Below, piece after piece: positions 22,411 through 33,628 of a stretch of DNA of 64,000 bases. The notes beneath the pieces were generated by a model, which did no database searches, was not told the DNA's origin, and saw only the letters and a program-made list of their open reading frames with translations. This stretch comes from Synaphobranchus kaupii. Lineage: Eukaryota; Chordata; Actinopteri; Anguilliformes; Synaphobranchidae. Both the position numbers and the translations under genes were made by a program. The stretch is taken from contig CM056379.1 in the NCBI GenBank assembly GCA_029718625.1, forward strand, positions 68,938,670-69,002,669. Direction: 5' to 3'. Positions within the stretch are counted from its first letter, which is position 1. Each line of letters starts with the position of its first letter.

Positions 22411-24951
22411 GGTGCTAATAAAAATCCCACTAGACCTTGTTCTGTCCCACTTTCATAAATTCGCCACTTGGAGATCTAAATAGCTGACATACAGAAAAGA
22501 AAAATCTTTCCAAACAGTATCTCTAAGAAAACAATTTAATCGTGCCGAAAAGATATTAGGACATTCTTAATGACTTGTTTCAACACGGCAATAATTTAGT
22601 AATAAAATTAAAAAGTCACTCCGTTTGGAACATATTAATTGATACCAGGATGCTTTTAAGATTAAGTCACTTTAAATATTTAAATAAGCCTTATACACAA
22701 CCTTTTATTTCACTTGAATTCCCATGCCTATTTCAGTTGTTTTAAACTTGTTTATTGGAGGCTACTGTTACACAAAATCTCAATTCATTCTGGGGACGGG
22801 CAGTGCTTGACTGTCGTGTCGTGATAAACCAGAATGTCCTCACCCACTCAGACAATGCATTTATGTTTTTTAACGCATATTGTAACTTTCTATTCCAGCT
22901 TGTCGGACATGGTAAAGTGGCTAGAATTTAAGTCAACGAGTAGCCTACATCGGTCTATTCCAGTTTAACACTGCTCAAAGCATGGTTTCACCGACGAAGG
23001 AATGGTTCTGGACTGAGGTGATAAACCAGCTTAGATGCGCTGTTGCACTTGTGTTTAAGGAGTTCTGAGGACTTGTCGATTAGGGTTATTCATTTAGTTT
23101 TTTTCTGTTTATTGTGTTATCTACTACCGCACACTCGCATGCTATTTATTTTGACGGGATTCCCCTGTGAATAAGTTTCGAGTGAGGTTACTCAGTTGTT
23201 CATTTAGGTCATCTGGCGAACAAAACAACTGTTGTTGGAGAAAAGGTCATTTCCTTTTTGGTTTATTTTCATCGAAAGTGTAATTTTGGCTAAACAAATA
23301 GGCAACTGACGCAATCGCGTATAGCCTACTAGCCTAGCCTACCTTTTCTTTCGTCATTACTGCAAAAACTTTCACTTTCGGATTACACCTGTCGCATTCC
23401 AGTGCGTTTCGTCACCAGACTGCCGCAATGTCGTCGAATTGTGTCATTAGAATTTATTGTTAGGCTATTGAATTGGGAATTTGGTGAAAATGTTATTGAA
23501 ATTGTTCGTTTAATTAAATTAACGCAGATCACATGGGTAAATAACATGGTTGAAGTTTTAGCTAGGTCTACATATTTAATCACATAGGCTACATCATGTC
23601 GCATTTTCTTTACACTTTTGATATATGTTTTTAGTTTGGGTCAACGTGAAGGAACGCCAACGGAGCCTATATGCTTACATTTAAATTTCTTTCAGTTGTA
23701 AGCGAAGAATGATTGTATCAAAATTTACATTTTTTCCTAAAACTGGAAGGAACACTCCACCGTGACATGTTTAGCAGCTGTGCATCATCTTCTTTCGGCC
23801 TCCATAAAACAACTGATAACTGAGGCTAAAAATTATGGACACAAGTCCAGACTGCTTTTATTTATCCAGATCTGTGGTTTTATTCTTTCATAGCTCGCAT
23901 GTGTGTTATTGCATGGATGAATTATTCGAGTAGCCTACCAAGTGAACATTTTTATGTTAAAAAGACGGTGAAACGTCGCTTCGCGTTCAGGTGAAAAACC
24001 GGCCAGGCTATCCGAGTAAAGGCTAAATTACCCGGCCAGGCTATCCGAGTAAAGTTTATGTCGAAACTAGTCAAAACGTCTCCCAACCTGACATTTCCAC
24101 CCATCTAGATTCCGGCATTTGCTCACTTGGTAATCAGCCCTCGTATGAAAGACTATACCCCAATAGTGTCACCATTTTTAACGCGATAGACTACGCCTAC
24201 AAAAAAAAGTAAGAAGGTTATTGTGAGTTTATGTAACTGATTTCAGAGCAAAAATGTTGGTATGAAAAATGTATATGCAAAATGAGAGAGCTGATATAAC
24301 AGCATACTTAGGCTAGCAATTCCAGTTTTGTTTTAAATGACAATGACCGTCGACTTAAACGGTCACTTTCACAAGCTTAAATCAATAACAAATCTGAAGT
24401 CATTCTTCACAGGATATTTTATCGCAGTGAAAATATAGTCTACTTTACTGTGCCTTTCTCTGTGTCATCACAGAAAAATCTGAAATCACTACACCCCAAA
24501 AGTGATAGTCCAGGAGGTGGCTTGTGGCTGATTGATATTGTTGAATATCAAATGGAAAATTAGTTAACACTAACAGACAATTGTAGCTAAAATAATTTTT
24601 GAAAATGTAAAAGGGACCTTACTATCTGATGATTTCTTTTTTCAATAGTTCGAAGTTGTTGGAGCATTTCTAAGGGTGAATAAGATCACCTAACGTTTCC
24701 CATTTAATAACTTCTCTGTCAATTAACTTAAATTTGCTTAAACAAAATCGATTGACGAACCAATCTGACCCTGACTGATTCAATAATTCACATGATTGTG
24801 AATCAAAATTCGGAATGACAATCGCTATCTACTATTTTTGTAAAACCGTAATTATTTAATACTGCATTTAAAAAGAAAGTTCCTGGATGTTTAGACGGAA
24901 AGATCCGTGATGTGTTTTAAAATTTTATATTTTCTTTTTTCTTGTTTTAAG
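22411..24951. other. Intergenic region between divergent interferon copies (left)
   Basis: No gene seen. It aligns with 30954-33902 of the right copy. A 20-odd-base word around CGGCCAGGCTATCCGAG is duplicated in tandem at 24000-24053 only here. At about 24825 the copy jumps from CAATCGCTAT straight to ACTATTTTTGT, having lost what corresponds to 33457-33779. Confidence 0.6.
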
Positions 24952-25160
24952 GGAAAAGATGTGACAAACAAATGTTTAATTGCTGATGAACGCAGTTTTC
25001 CAAGAGATTGCCTAAGAACGTGTTCAGAGAATCATTGCTGGTGAGTTTTTAATTCCGTTTATTATAACGAGTTCATGCATTAAATGCTGCATGGAGAAAA
25101 TAATCTTGAAGTTATTAACAACATACACAGTACAAATGTCTGTTTCAATTTAACACTGTT

Positions 25161-25198
25161 GGTGTACATTCAACACCCTAGGGTGTTAAATGTACACC
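25161..25198. repeat. 38-bp near-perfect palindrome
   Basis: GGTGTACATTCAACACCC followed by its inverted partner GGGTGTTAAATGTACACC, centred on CCTAGG, with one mismatched pair. In the right duplicate (about 34110-34131) most of the left arm is gone, as expected for hairpin-driven deletion. Confidence 0.85.
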
Positions 25199-25664
25199 AC
25201 CATTTTTGCTGTGCATTTATGATGAAGATGTTAAAATGCATAGATGTGATTAGATCCCTCGGTCTGTAGCAAGAAACGTTCATGAAATAATAAATTATAC
25301 ATAGATAGATCTTCATTGGACACAGGCATTTGCTATTTATCACAGCCTGTGTCTCCATATTGCGTCAAAATAGAAAAGACAAATTTAACAACCAACAATA
25401 ATTTAAGAGACAATGAGGCTCACTGCTGGACTGGTAATCTGGCTTACCGGGCATTTTCCCGGTGGGCCGACGCACCTTGGGGCCGATATAATTTAATTTA
25501 TCATTTTTAATAAAAGAATTTTGGCCAACGACCGTCCCATAAAGCAGGGACAGCGGCCCATTGGTTCATTTTCTATACTGACACTGGGCTGGCCCAATCA
25601 CATCTCTTACTAGGCCCCACCCCTCCCCCTTTGTCCTCTCTGTTTCTCGTGTCAAATTGTCAAT

Positions 25665-26045
25665 ATGTCGTGGCTCAGAGCCAAAAATCTGTGGATGGAT
25701 GAGGGTGTCAAAATGGATAAACAAAATCACAAGGGGGGTGCGGAGAAGTTGCGGGCCAAAAAAATAAAAAATCTAGAGGCGGATGCCAACAAATGTGCAA
25801 AAATAACAGACATGTTTGCTGCAGGGACTGCAGTAGCTTCAACATCTCTAGTACCCAACATTGTGCAGCAACAGGTGGAACTTGAAGGAGGAGAGGTGGC
25901 TGGCCATGGCCACTGCCAGGCAGAGGAGCAGGCGTGTGACAGGGAAGCAGAGGAGGGACAGAGTGAGCATGACAGGGTCGAGGGACAGAATGAGCAGGAG
26001 CAGGAGGAGAGTGTAGTTGAAGCGGTAAGCATGGTAGCTTCATGA
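25665..26045 (+). CDS. hAT transposase N-terminal remnant
   Basis: A 126-codon frame beginning MSWLRAKNLWMDEGVKMDK. It has a basic HKGGAEKLRAKKIKNLEADA stretch and CAKITDMF, resembling the start of ZMYM1/DUF4371-type hAT proteins, then an acidic Glu/Gln-rich tail. The zinc finger, RNase H-like and dimerisation domains are absent, so this element is a deletion derivative. In the right copy the frame is broken soon after the basic stretch (34560-34657). The family assignment rests on motif resemblance from memory. Confidence 0.55.
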   Translation: MSWLRAKNLWMDEGVKMDKQNHKGGAEKLRAKKIKNLEADANKCAKITDMFAAGTAVASTSLVPNIVQQQVELEGGEVAGHGHCQAEEQACDREAEEGQSEHDRVEGQNEQEQEESVVEAVSMVAS

Positions 26046-26920
26046 TTAACAGGGACTCGCAGGGAGGTATAGTGTGTGTGCGCCATGCCATGATGACGAT
26101 GATGATGATTAGTTTAATTAATGTCGATGATAATAAGATAACATAATCGTAACAGTATCATAAAGTGAGACCGTCACCTACTGCTGGTGGTCACTCAGAC
26201 AGTCAATGTCAAATAGCGCAGCATAAGCTATTTGGCATTGTTTTTGTAGCTAGCATAGTTCCCGAATGCAGTGCAGTCACAACTTCGGCTGACTATTCTA
26301 ACGTTAACTAGCTAACGTTATTTTGTCAGCATCGCGTTGGCTAAGCCCACGTTGCTGTGAGGACCTAGGTCCATATCGTATCATCATAATCTTATTAAAA
26401 GTATTAGGCTAAGGGTTCCCTTGATAAAGATGCGCTAAAAGGCTGTATAATATACAACACCTGTAGCTCTACTGTGCTAAAATGTATGCCTGCTTATGTA
26501 TTAGCCTACAGGGGGGAAAAAAACGTTTAAATTTCCTACAACAGGCAACAAAGTTGTCCTATGTTTATTTTCAGCCAGGTATGGTGGTAACTATTAGGAT
26601 ATATATGGTATGGATTGCTGTTATTACTATCTGTGGGGTAGCTCTCCACCTACAGTAAGTTCAAATTGTTTGGTGCTGCTGTCAATTGAGCATGTACCTT
26701 CACGTGGTAAGCGCATTAACTGTAGGCCAGACTCCCCAAACAAACAAGCACACCATTGATTTAATTGCCATACCACATACAAAGAGCTATTACTCCTCTC
26801 TGAACATTAATATAAAACAAAATTGTTATCTATTAACTGTGTAAACCTTTATATTTACACTGTGTAAACCAATATTCATCATCAATATTTGGATATTTAG
26901 AAATCTGTATGAATGAACTG

Positions 26921-27730
26921 GGGTGGCTTTCCCAAAGCATGTCGTAATGAAAAGTATGTCGTGAAACGTGTCGTGAAGATATACTTGCCATTCACGACGG
27001 TTTCCCGAAAGTGCTCGTAACTCAAAGAGATCGTGAAATGTGTTGCGAGTTCAAGACAACATTGGACTAGTCGTGAAATCTCAAATGTGTCTTGAGATAC
27101 GGTATTACGTGCAAGTCACACGTCTGCAGACAGAGGCCGCTAATCTACGCGATAGATACAACAACAACAACTTAGTCTAGAGCAGGTGTAATCAACTATC
27201 CCATTATAGGGTTTAAGTACATGTACATTCACAATAGGCAAAATAATTTCAATAAATGTAGGCAGCAATAAATGGATCCTATCAGTTTGCCAAAAGCATT
27301 ATAAAGTTAAGATAATATTAGATTATCTTGTTTTTCTTTCGGTGCTTATGTAACGAACGAGGTTCGGAGGGGGGTGGGGGGGTCTAACCACTGAACTTCA
27401 GGGGGAGAGGCCACGGCGCTAACCACTACGCCAAAGATGAATTTGTTGAATTTATTTTTCTTTCTCGCTCTTCTCTTTGTCTGTCTTTTTTGTCAGTTAG
27501 GTTTGATCAAATTTAAAACGAAAAGCAAAGAAAAAAATATTCAAAGATGATCATAACTCATACAATGCTTTTTGGAACGTGGCTGATAACGATGTGTGAT
27601 GCTTTCTGTGGTGTGAATCAGCTTTTCTACATCGACCTGTCGGGTCTGTGTTACTCAAAGTTTGTCGTGAAAGTGTGTCTTGAAATATTCAGTCCACGAT
27701 ATACTTTGGGAAAGAGTCGTAAAGCCACCC
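26921..27730. mobile_element. 810-bp MITE with GGGTGGCTTTCCC ends and CTG duplication
   Basis: The left end GGGTGGCTTTCCCAAAG and right end GGGAAAGAGTCGTAAAGCCACCC form an imperfect inverted repeat, flanked by CTG on both sides (26918-26920, 27731-27733). The right duplicate has the empty site (AAACTGAATAG at about 38680), which proves insertion after the duplication. The three-base CWG duplication suggests a Harbinger-like family, but this is not certain. Confidence 0.8.
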
Positions 27731-28266
27731 CTGAATAGTTAGTATCAAATGAAATAAGGTGGAACAGCTCCATGCATTAATTGAATGAAAAACTATTTGC
27801 TCATTACCAATGTGGTATTGTTTAAATTGTACAGCTTTTTGCACAACTTTGTCAGGGAATTCCAACCATTCTGGACCTGAACATATAATCATGTTGGGGA
27901 ATAGTAGCCTACAGTAGGTAGGCCTACGCAAGGATGGTGTACTGGTGGGTGGTGTCCGACCGATTGTGGTGGGCCGGTCTGGGCCAAAAATGCCAGGGCC
28001 GATTTTTTGTCCCAGTCCCGCCCTGATGAGGCCATGTTCGTAGTCATAATCGCAACATTTTATTCAGTCATGTCTTAATCAGGTATCAACCACGTTATAT
28101 GTCTTGAAATTGCTATTCTTGGAAAGTTTATTGTCACTCTATTTTTAGAGGAACATTTTTCTATTTTAAAGTCACATGTGGTCTTTCCAGGAAGGAGATG
28201 CCATGAAAACCATCCTAGAAACATTCCATCAAATGAGCAAGATCTTCCGCAAAAACCTCGGCGCTG

Positions 28267-29024
28267 ATATGATATGCAACTGGCGCTTTTCCCCATTGGA
28301 TTTTTCTTCCACACAAGGGGAAGTGATCAGGCATACGCAGTAGTGTTTTCAGTTATCTTAGCAATTACATTTACATAACGTATGCTTAGAGTGGCGCGCA
28401 ACTGACCGACGCTCGTCGGATTTACAGTAGGTTTTCGTTGGATAGTCAAAATAATAATGGCTTGTAAGTAGTAGTACTGGTTCCTGACAACCTAGGCATA
28501 TATAATCTAAGTCGGGGAGTGGAGGAAGGGAGGTGGGGAGTGAAGAATATTGGGACGCAGCCCCCCACTACCACTCCTCTCCTACCCGGAAACCTGACAT
28601 TGCGGTTTGTGTCGAGACATTACTGAATATGTAACCATTAATACGTAATTAAGATGTAATCAGCAACATTAGATTAAAACACAAAGATCCGTTTCCGGGG
28701 CACGGAGTAGAGGAGGTGGTAGTGGAGGAAGGGAGGGTGCATTTTTCGACTATTGGGACGCACCCAGTAACTCTCGCTCTGTTATCACTGCCCTATGTGA
28801 CGTCACCGTTCGATTTGCCAGCTTTGAGGTGCGTGTGGCCGATTTCATTGCAAAAATAAGCATAGATATAATTCTAAGTGTATTTTTAAAAATATATATA
28901 TTTTAAATCCCATTGCTACATCATTTTCCCACATATTAATTCACTGTTGATGTTAACCTAAAAGTTGCCCTTTTAAGGAAACTAATTAGAAGAAATAAAA
29001 TTATTTTAATGTGCGAAAACTTAC
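28267..29024. other. Unique spacer between duplicates; expected place of exons 4-5, none seen
   Basis: This 0.76-kb spacer lies just downstream of exon 3 of the minus-strand interferon. I looked on the minus strand for the CAWE-type exon 5 and the basic exon 4 and found neither. A word around GTGGAGGAAGGGAGG followed by ATTGGGACGCA occurs twice (about 28518-28560 and 28720-28770), hinting at a small repeat. Confidence 0.5.
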
Positions 29025-30801
29025 TGTTAGGCGTACACAGGTTGAATACTTTCTACTTTGTCGTTTCAGGAGGCTTCTGAAGGTATTCACTTTGGACACA
29101 TCCCAGTTGACTGCTGTTTTGCGTTTTCTGAAGAGTCTCCCTGTCAGATTGAAAACCTGCTTCAGGGTCGCAATAGTCTCTTCCTTCTGCAATGTACAAA
29201 TTAAAGTTTGCTTTGTTTTAGGCTATCTTGAAATCTGTATACGTGCACCGATTTAAATAAAACATTGTTACATAGATGTGCCAATACCATTGTCTAATAT
29301 CAAGTCTCAAAGATGGAATACATTTTTTTTAATGATTGTTTTTGCACCAGAATAGCGTGAACAAATTCTTTTTAAACAGACCGTTGGATATGTCTGAATA
29401 TAAAATAATGAAACTCGCAACAATAAAGATCCAGACATAAAAAACGGACAGCTGATAAAATTAACGCTAATTCATTATCGAAGCCCCCCAACGGCCACAA
29501 TAAAACACGGCAGGGCTCATGTCTTCATTTGCGACAGCATTTTGTTAAATTATTGAGTAAATAACATGTCAATCCACTAAAATTTGTCACATATAACCAA
29601 ATATTTTAGGATATTTAAAAATTATTATTGTATTTTCAGAAGACACAAAACCTGAAATTCCACTGCCGCCGTCATCTCTTTTGGTGTGACGCTTTATTCC
29701 CCTTTGGTAGGCTATGGAAGCTATTTCGTGCCACAATTAAAATATCAAACGACCACATCGTACCCAATAGTGAAAACTCAACACATTAATTAACAAAATA
29801 GCCTACCATATCAATGCCACATCGTATAGCGTCGATTTCACTGATTTTCCCATTTCCCATTCATACTGAATAAGCTCTGATAAACTTTCCCTCTATAAAC
29901 CCTCACATCTACATCAACTCAACCTTGTTTCATAAAAAGGGGTATGCTAGTAATTTCAATATTAGGCTGTAGCTACACGTGCTTTTTAAAATAAAAAACA
30001 CCTTGGATTCAGTTGAACTTTAAGAGTCGATCGCGCAAGTTAGGCTGACTTAGGCTATGTGCAGATGGGCGAAGATGTGGTAAAGGCGAAAGAAAATATT
30101 GCGTTGGACCTGTTTTCTCAAATGTTTGTTTATTGGGCCGTGCTTTCCTTGCTTTTTTCTCACCGTTTTCTAGGAGTGCTTGTTCGCCTTTTAGGGGATT
30201 TGGTATATTTCCCATTTTTTCAAATTGGCCCTAGCTGGCTCCAGTTTTTTTTCCTTTTCTTGTGATTCCTCAAGTTAAATGCCCATATTAGGAAGGGTGA
30301 TAGCCTGCTTGTAAATTGCACGGTAAGCCTATAGGTTTATTGATTGATGGACTGGATTCATTTTAGTTTCTAATTGCATACAAAAATGTAAGTGAATGTA
30401 GTCAAAAATCATATTAAGCACCTTCAGCTCAAGCAAATTATGTCGTTCGTGGCTTATATTTATCCTCATCGCTTCTTGTTGACAATCCTTGGGCAATCTT
30501 TCGCCCTGGTAAATTACAGAAATAATATACATGGTTAATAACAAAAAACAAACTTGGAAGTCTGTATTCAGTGCTCGATTTACCAGGATCCAATAATTGT
30601 ATAGTTTACTGGAGGAATATGAGAAAATATAAGTAAAATCAAAAGTCTTACCATGGATTTCAGGAGAATGAGGCTTTTTTTAACGTAATGAAGTCGTTCC
30701 TTTTCACCAAAGCATGCTGAAAGCACGACTGGAAGAGTGGCAAGGAGGCCTATACACCAAAGCAAACGTACAGCACCCATCGCGAAATTATCAAAACTCA
30801 A
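29025..30801 (-). CDS. Type I interferon, exons 1-3 (partial)
   Basis: A secreted antiviral cytokine of the fish type I family. Exon 1 is 30652-30801 (50 codons; a second Met at codon 8, at 30780, may be the true start). It encodes a signal peptide ending at about LPVVLSA and a mature start at Cys30. Exon 2 is 30422-30505 (28 codons, Cys in LPKDCQQ, sequon NIS). Exon 3 is 29025-29186 (54 codons; sequon NLT, core RLFRKRKTAVNWD, then LLKRQSRKYSTC). All joins are phase 0; the exon 2 donor GTGCTT is weak. Cys positions fit the four-cysteine (group II) type, with the fourth expected in exon 5. Exons 4 and 5 are not visible downstream, where 0.76 kb of spacer leads into the broken duplicate. It may be truncated, or the exons may lie elsewhere. 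Confidence 0.75.
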
Positions 30802-30916
30802 TCAGACACTTTTGTCTATCTATGTTTTCAATTTACTGTCGTCAGTAGTGCAGTAGGTTATTAACACAATGCTTCAGTGCTTTATAATGTGTTGGGTATC
30901 GCTGTTTTGTGGGACT

Positions 30917-30953
30917 ATTTGCATATATAATGCTGAAGTAGGGAAACTGAAAC
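30917..30953 (-). promoter_or_regulatory. Interferon promoter: ISRE, octamer and TATA
   Basis: Read on the minus strand: GTTTCAGTTTCCC (30941-30953), a consensus interferon-stimulated response element, then TTATATATGCAAAT, which holds a TATA box and an ATGCAAAT octamer (30917-30924). The box lies about 120-140 bases upstream of the two candidate ATGs. IRF3/7 or ISGF3 binding is expected from established knowledge of such sites. Conserved in the left copy. Confidence 0.75.
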
Positions 30954-33456
30954 AGTGCTAATAAAAATCCCACTAGACCTTGTTCTGTCCCACTTTCACA
31001 AATCCGCCACTTGGAGATCTAAATAGCTGACATACAGAAAAGAAAAATCTTTCCAAACAGTATCTCTAAGAAAACAATTTAATCGTGCCGAAAAGATATT
31101 AGGACATTCTTAATGACTTGTTTCAACACGACAATAATTTAGTAATAAAATTAAAAAGTCACTCCGTTTGGAACATATTAATTGATACCAGGATGCTTTT
31201 AAGATTAAGTCACTTTAAATATTTAAATAAGCCTTATACACAACCTTTTATTTCACTTGAATTCCCATGCCTATTTCAGTTGTTTTAAACTTGTTTATTG
31301 GAGGCTACTGTTACACAAAATCTCAATTCATTCTGGGGACGGGCAGTGCTTGACTGTCGTGTCGTGATAAACCACAATGTCCTCACCCACTCAGACAATG
31401 CATTTATGTTTTTTAACGCATATTGTAACTTTCTATTCCAGCTTGTCGGACATGGTAAAGTGGCTAGAATTTAAGTCAACGAGTAGCCTACATCGGTCTA
31501 TTCCATTTTAACACATGGTTTCACCGACGAAGGAATGGTTCTGGACCGAGGTGATAAACCAGCCTAGATGCGCTGTTGCACTTGTGTTTAAGGAGTTCTG
31601 AGGACTTGTCGATTAGGGTTATTCATTTAGTTTTTTTCTGTTTATTGTGTTATCTACTACCGCACACTCGCATGCTATTTATTTTGACGGGATTCCCCTG
31701 TGAATAAGTTTCGAGTGAGGTTACTCGGTTGTTCATTTTGGTCATCTGGCGAACAAAACAACTGTTGTTGGAGAAAAGGTCATTTCCTTTTTTCTTTTTG
31801 GTTCATTTTCATCGAAAGTGTTATTTTGGCTAAACAAATAGGCTACCACTAGTTGATTTTATTAGGCCTATGGACTAACTAGCTACCTGGGAAAAAAACA
31901 TTTTCGAAATACAAAAAAAAAAACACTGATTATTTGGTTACATGTGAGAGCAACTGACGCAATCGCGTATAGCCTACTAGCCTAGCCTACCTTTTCTTTC
32001 GTCATTACTGCAAAAACTTTCACTTTCGGATTACACCTGTCGCATTCCAGTGCGTTTCGTCACCAGACTGCCGCAATGTCGTCGAATTGTGTCATTAGGA
32101 TTTATTGTTAGGCTACTGAATTGGGAATTTGGTGAAAATGTTATTGAAATTGTTCGTTTAATTAAATTAACGCAGATCACATGGGTAAATAACATGGTTG
32201 AAGTTTTAGCTAGGTATACATATTTAATCACATAGACTGAATTATGTCGCATTTTCTTTACACTTTTGGTATATATTTTTAGTTTGGGTCAACGTGAAGG
32301 AACGCCAACGTAGCCTATATGCCTACATTTAAATTTCCTTCAGTTGTAAGCGAAGAATGATTGTATCAAAATTGACATTTTTTCCTAAAACTCCACCGTG
32401 CCATGTTTAGCAGCTGTGCATCATCTTCTTTCGGCCTCCATAAAACAACTGATAACTGAGGCTAAAAATGATGGACACAAGTCCAGACTGCTTTTATTTA
32501 TCCTGGGGTTTTATTCTTTCATAGCTCGCATGTGTGTTATTGCATGGATGAATTATTCGAGTACCAAGTGAACATTTTTATGTTAAAAAGACGGTGAAAC
32601 GTCGTTTCGCGTTCAGGTGAAAAACCGGCCAGGCTATCCGAGTAAAACTAGGCTAAATTACATTAGGGCTCAATTGACACGTTTATGTCGAAACGAGTCA
32701 AAACGTCTCTCAACCTGACATTTCCACCCATCTAGACGTCTAGATTCCGGAATTTGCTCACTTGGTAACCAGCCCTCGTATGAAAGACCCCAATAGTGTC
32801 ACCATTTTTAACGCGATAGGCTACGCCTACAAAATTAAGAAGGTTATTGTCAGTTTATGTAACTGATTTCAGAGCAAAAATGTTGGTATGAAAAATTTAT
32901 ATGCAAAATGAGAGTGCTGATATAACAGCATACTTAGGCTAGCAATTCCAGTTTTGTTTTAAATGACAATGACCGTCGACTTAAACGGTCAGACTTTCAC
33001 AAGCTTAAATCAATAACAAATCTGAAGTAATTCTTCACAGGATATTTTATCGCAGTGAAAATATTGGCTACTTTACTGTGCCTTTCTCTGTGTCATCACA
33101 GAAAATCTTAATCTTAATCTTAAATCACTACAGTGATAGGAGTCCAGGAGGTGGTTTGTGGCTGATTGATATTGTTGAATATCAAATGGAAAATTAGCTA
33201 ACACTAACAGACAATTGTAGCTAAAATAATTTTTGAAAATGTAAAAGGGACCTTACTATCTGGTGATTTCTTTTTTCAATAGTTCGAAGTTGTTGGAGCA
33301 TTTCTAAGGGTGAATAAGATCACTTAACGTTTCCCATTTAATAACTTCTCTGTCAATTAATTTAAATTTGCTTAAACAAAATCGATTGACGAACCAATCT
33401 GACCCTGACTGATTCAATAATTCACAATCAAATCAAAATTCGGAATGACAATCGCT
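30954..33456. other. Intergenic region between divergent interferon genes
   Basis: 2.5 kb with no gene recognised. It separates the promoters of the minus-strand and plus-strand interferons. The minus-strand frame at 32031-32252 recurs in the left copy only because the DNA does. Confidence 0.55.
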
Positions 33457-33476
33457 TTCAAGGTGAAAAGTTAGCC

Positions 33477-33527
33477 TGAAAGTCCCGTCCACTTTCCTTT
33501 TAAGATAGCATAGCTAGGCTATAAATA
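33477..33527 (+). promoter_or_regulatory. Promoter of the plus-strand interferon
   Basis: TATAAATA at 33520-33527, 102 bases upstream of the ATG. Upstream, TGAAAGTCCC (33477-33486) is the reverse of GGGACTTTCA, close to an NF-kB site, and ACTTTCCTTTT (33491-33501) resembles half of an IRF element on the other strand. There is no full GAAANNGAAA ISRE here, unlike the minus-strand partner. Factor binding is inferred. This block is exactly what the left duplicate has lost. Confidence 0.6.
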
Positions 33528-33628
33528 TGAAACACACCCTGTCCCTGTCACACCTGGATTTTTCGCGAATCAAGTTATTGTGTATGATATTAAATAAGAA
33601 ACGGTAATTCGCTTCAAGGACTATAATA

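Larger units (their letters stand above)
25421..28025 (+). mobile_element. hAT transposon in intron 2 (left copy)
   Basis: Flanked by 8-base duplications ATGAGGCT (25413-25420) and ATGAGGCC (28026-28033). The ends are CACTGCTGGACTGG and CCAGTCCCGCCCTG, an imperfect CAG...CTG inverted repeat typical of hAT. An N-terminal transposase remnant lies near the left end. The same insertion with the same duplication is in the right copy, so it predates the segmental duplication. Confidence 0.85.
20132..28266. repeat. Interferon-locus segmental duplication, left copy
   Basis: This 8.1-kb segment matches 29122-39223 in direct orientation across its whole length, apart from insertions and deletions. Its left edge cuts exon 3 of the minus-strand interferon and its right edge cuts exon 3 of the plus-strand interferon. 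Private differences include a 0.8-kb MITE (26921-27730), loss of about 320 bases covering the promoter and exon 1 of the plus-strand gene (at about 24825), and an extra 0.3 kb near 20850-21180. High similarity in introns points to a fairly recent event. Confidence 0.9.
24952..28266 (+). pseudogene. Type I interferon pseudogene (plus strand, left copy)
   Basis: Exon 2 is recognisable at 24952-25040 between intact splice sites, but has one inserted T and an 8-base deletion (89 rather than 96 bases), shifting the frame. Exon 3 starts at 28191 after TTTCCAG and runs for 76 bases to 28266, where homology ends in mid-exon; the Cys of the FCKN motif is Arg here. The promoter and exon 1 are deleted, and exons 4 and 5 were never included in the duplicated segment. 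It is clearly dead. It is the duplicate of the gene at 33629-43676. Confidence 0.88.

Noticed and set aside
25708..26091. Pro- and Cys-rich minus-strand frames
   Set aside because: Antisense shadows of the Glu/Gln-rich hAT frame on the plus strand.
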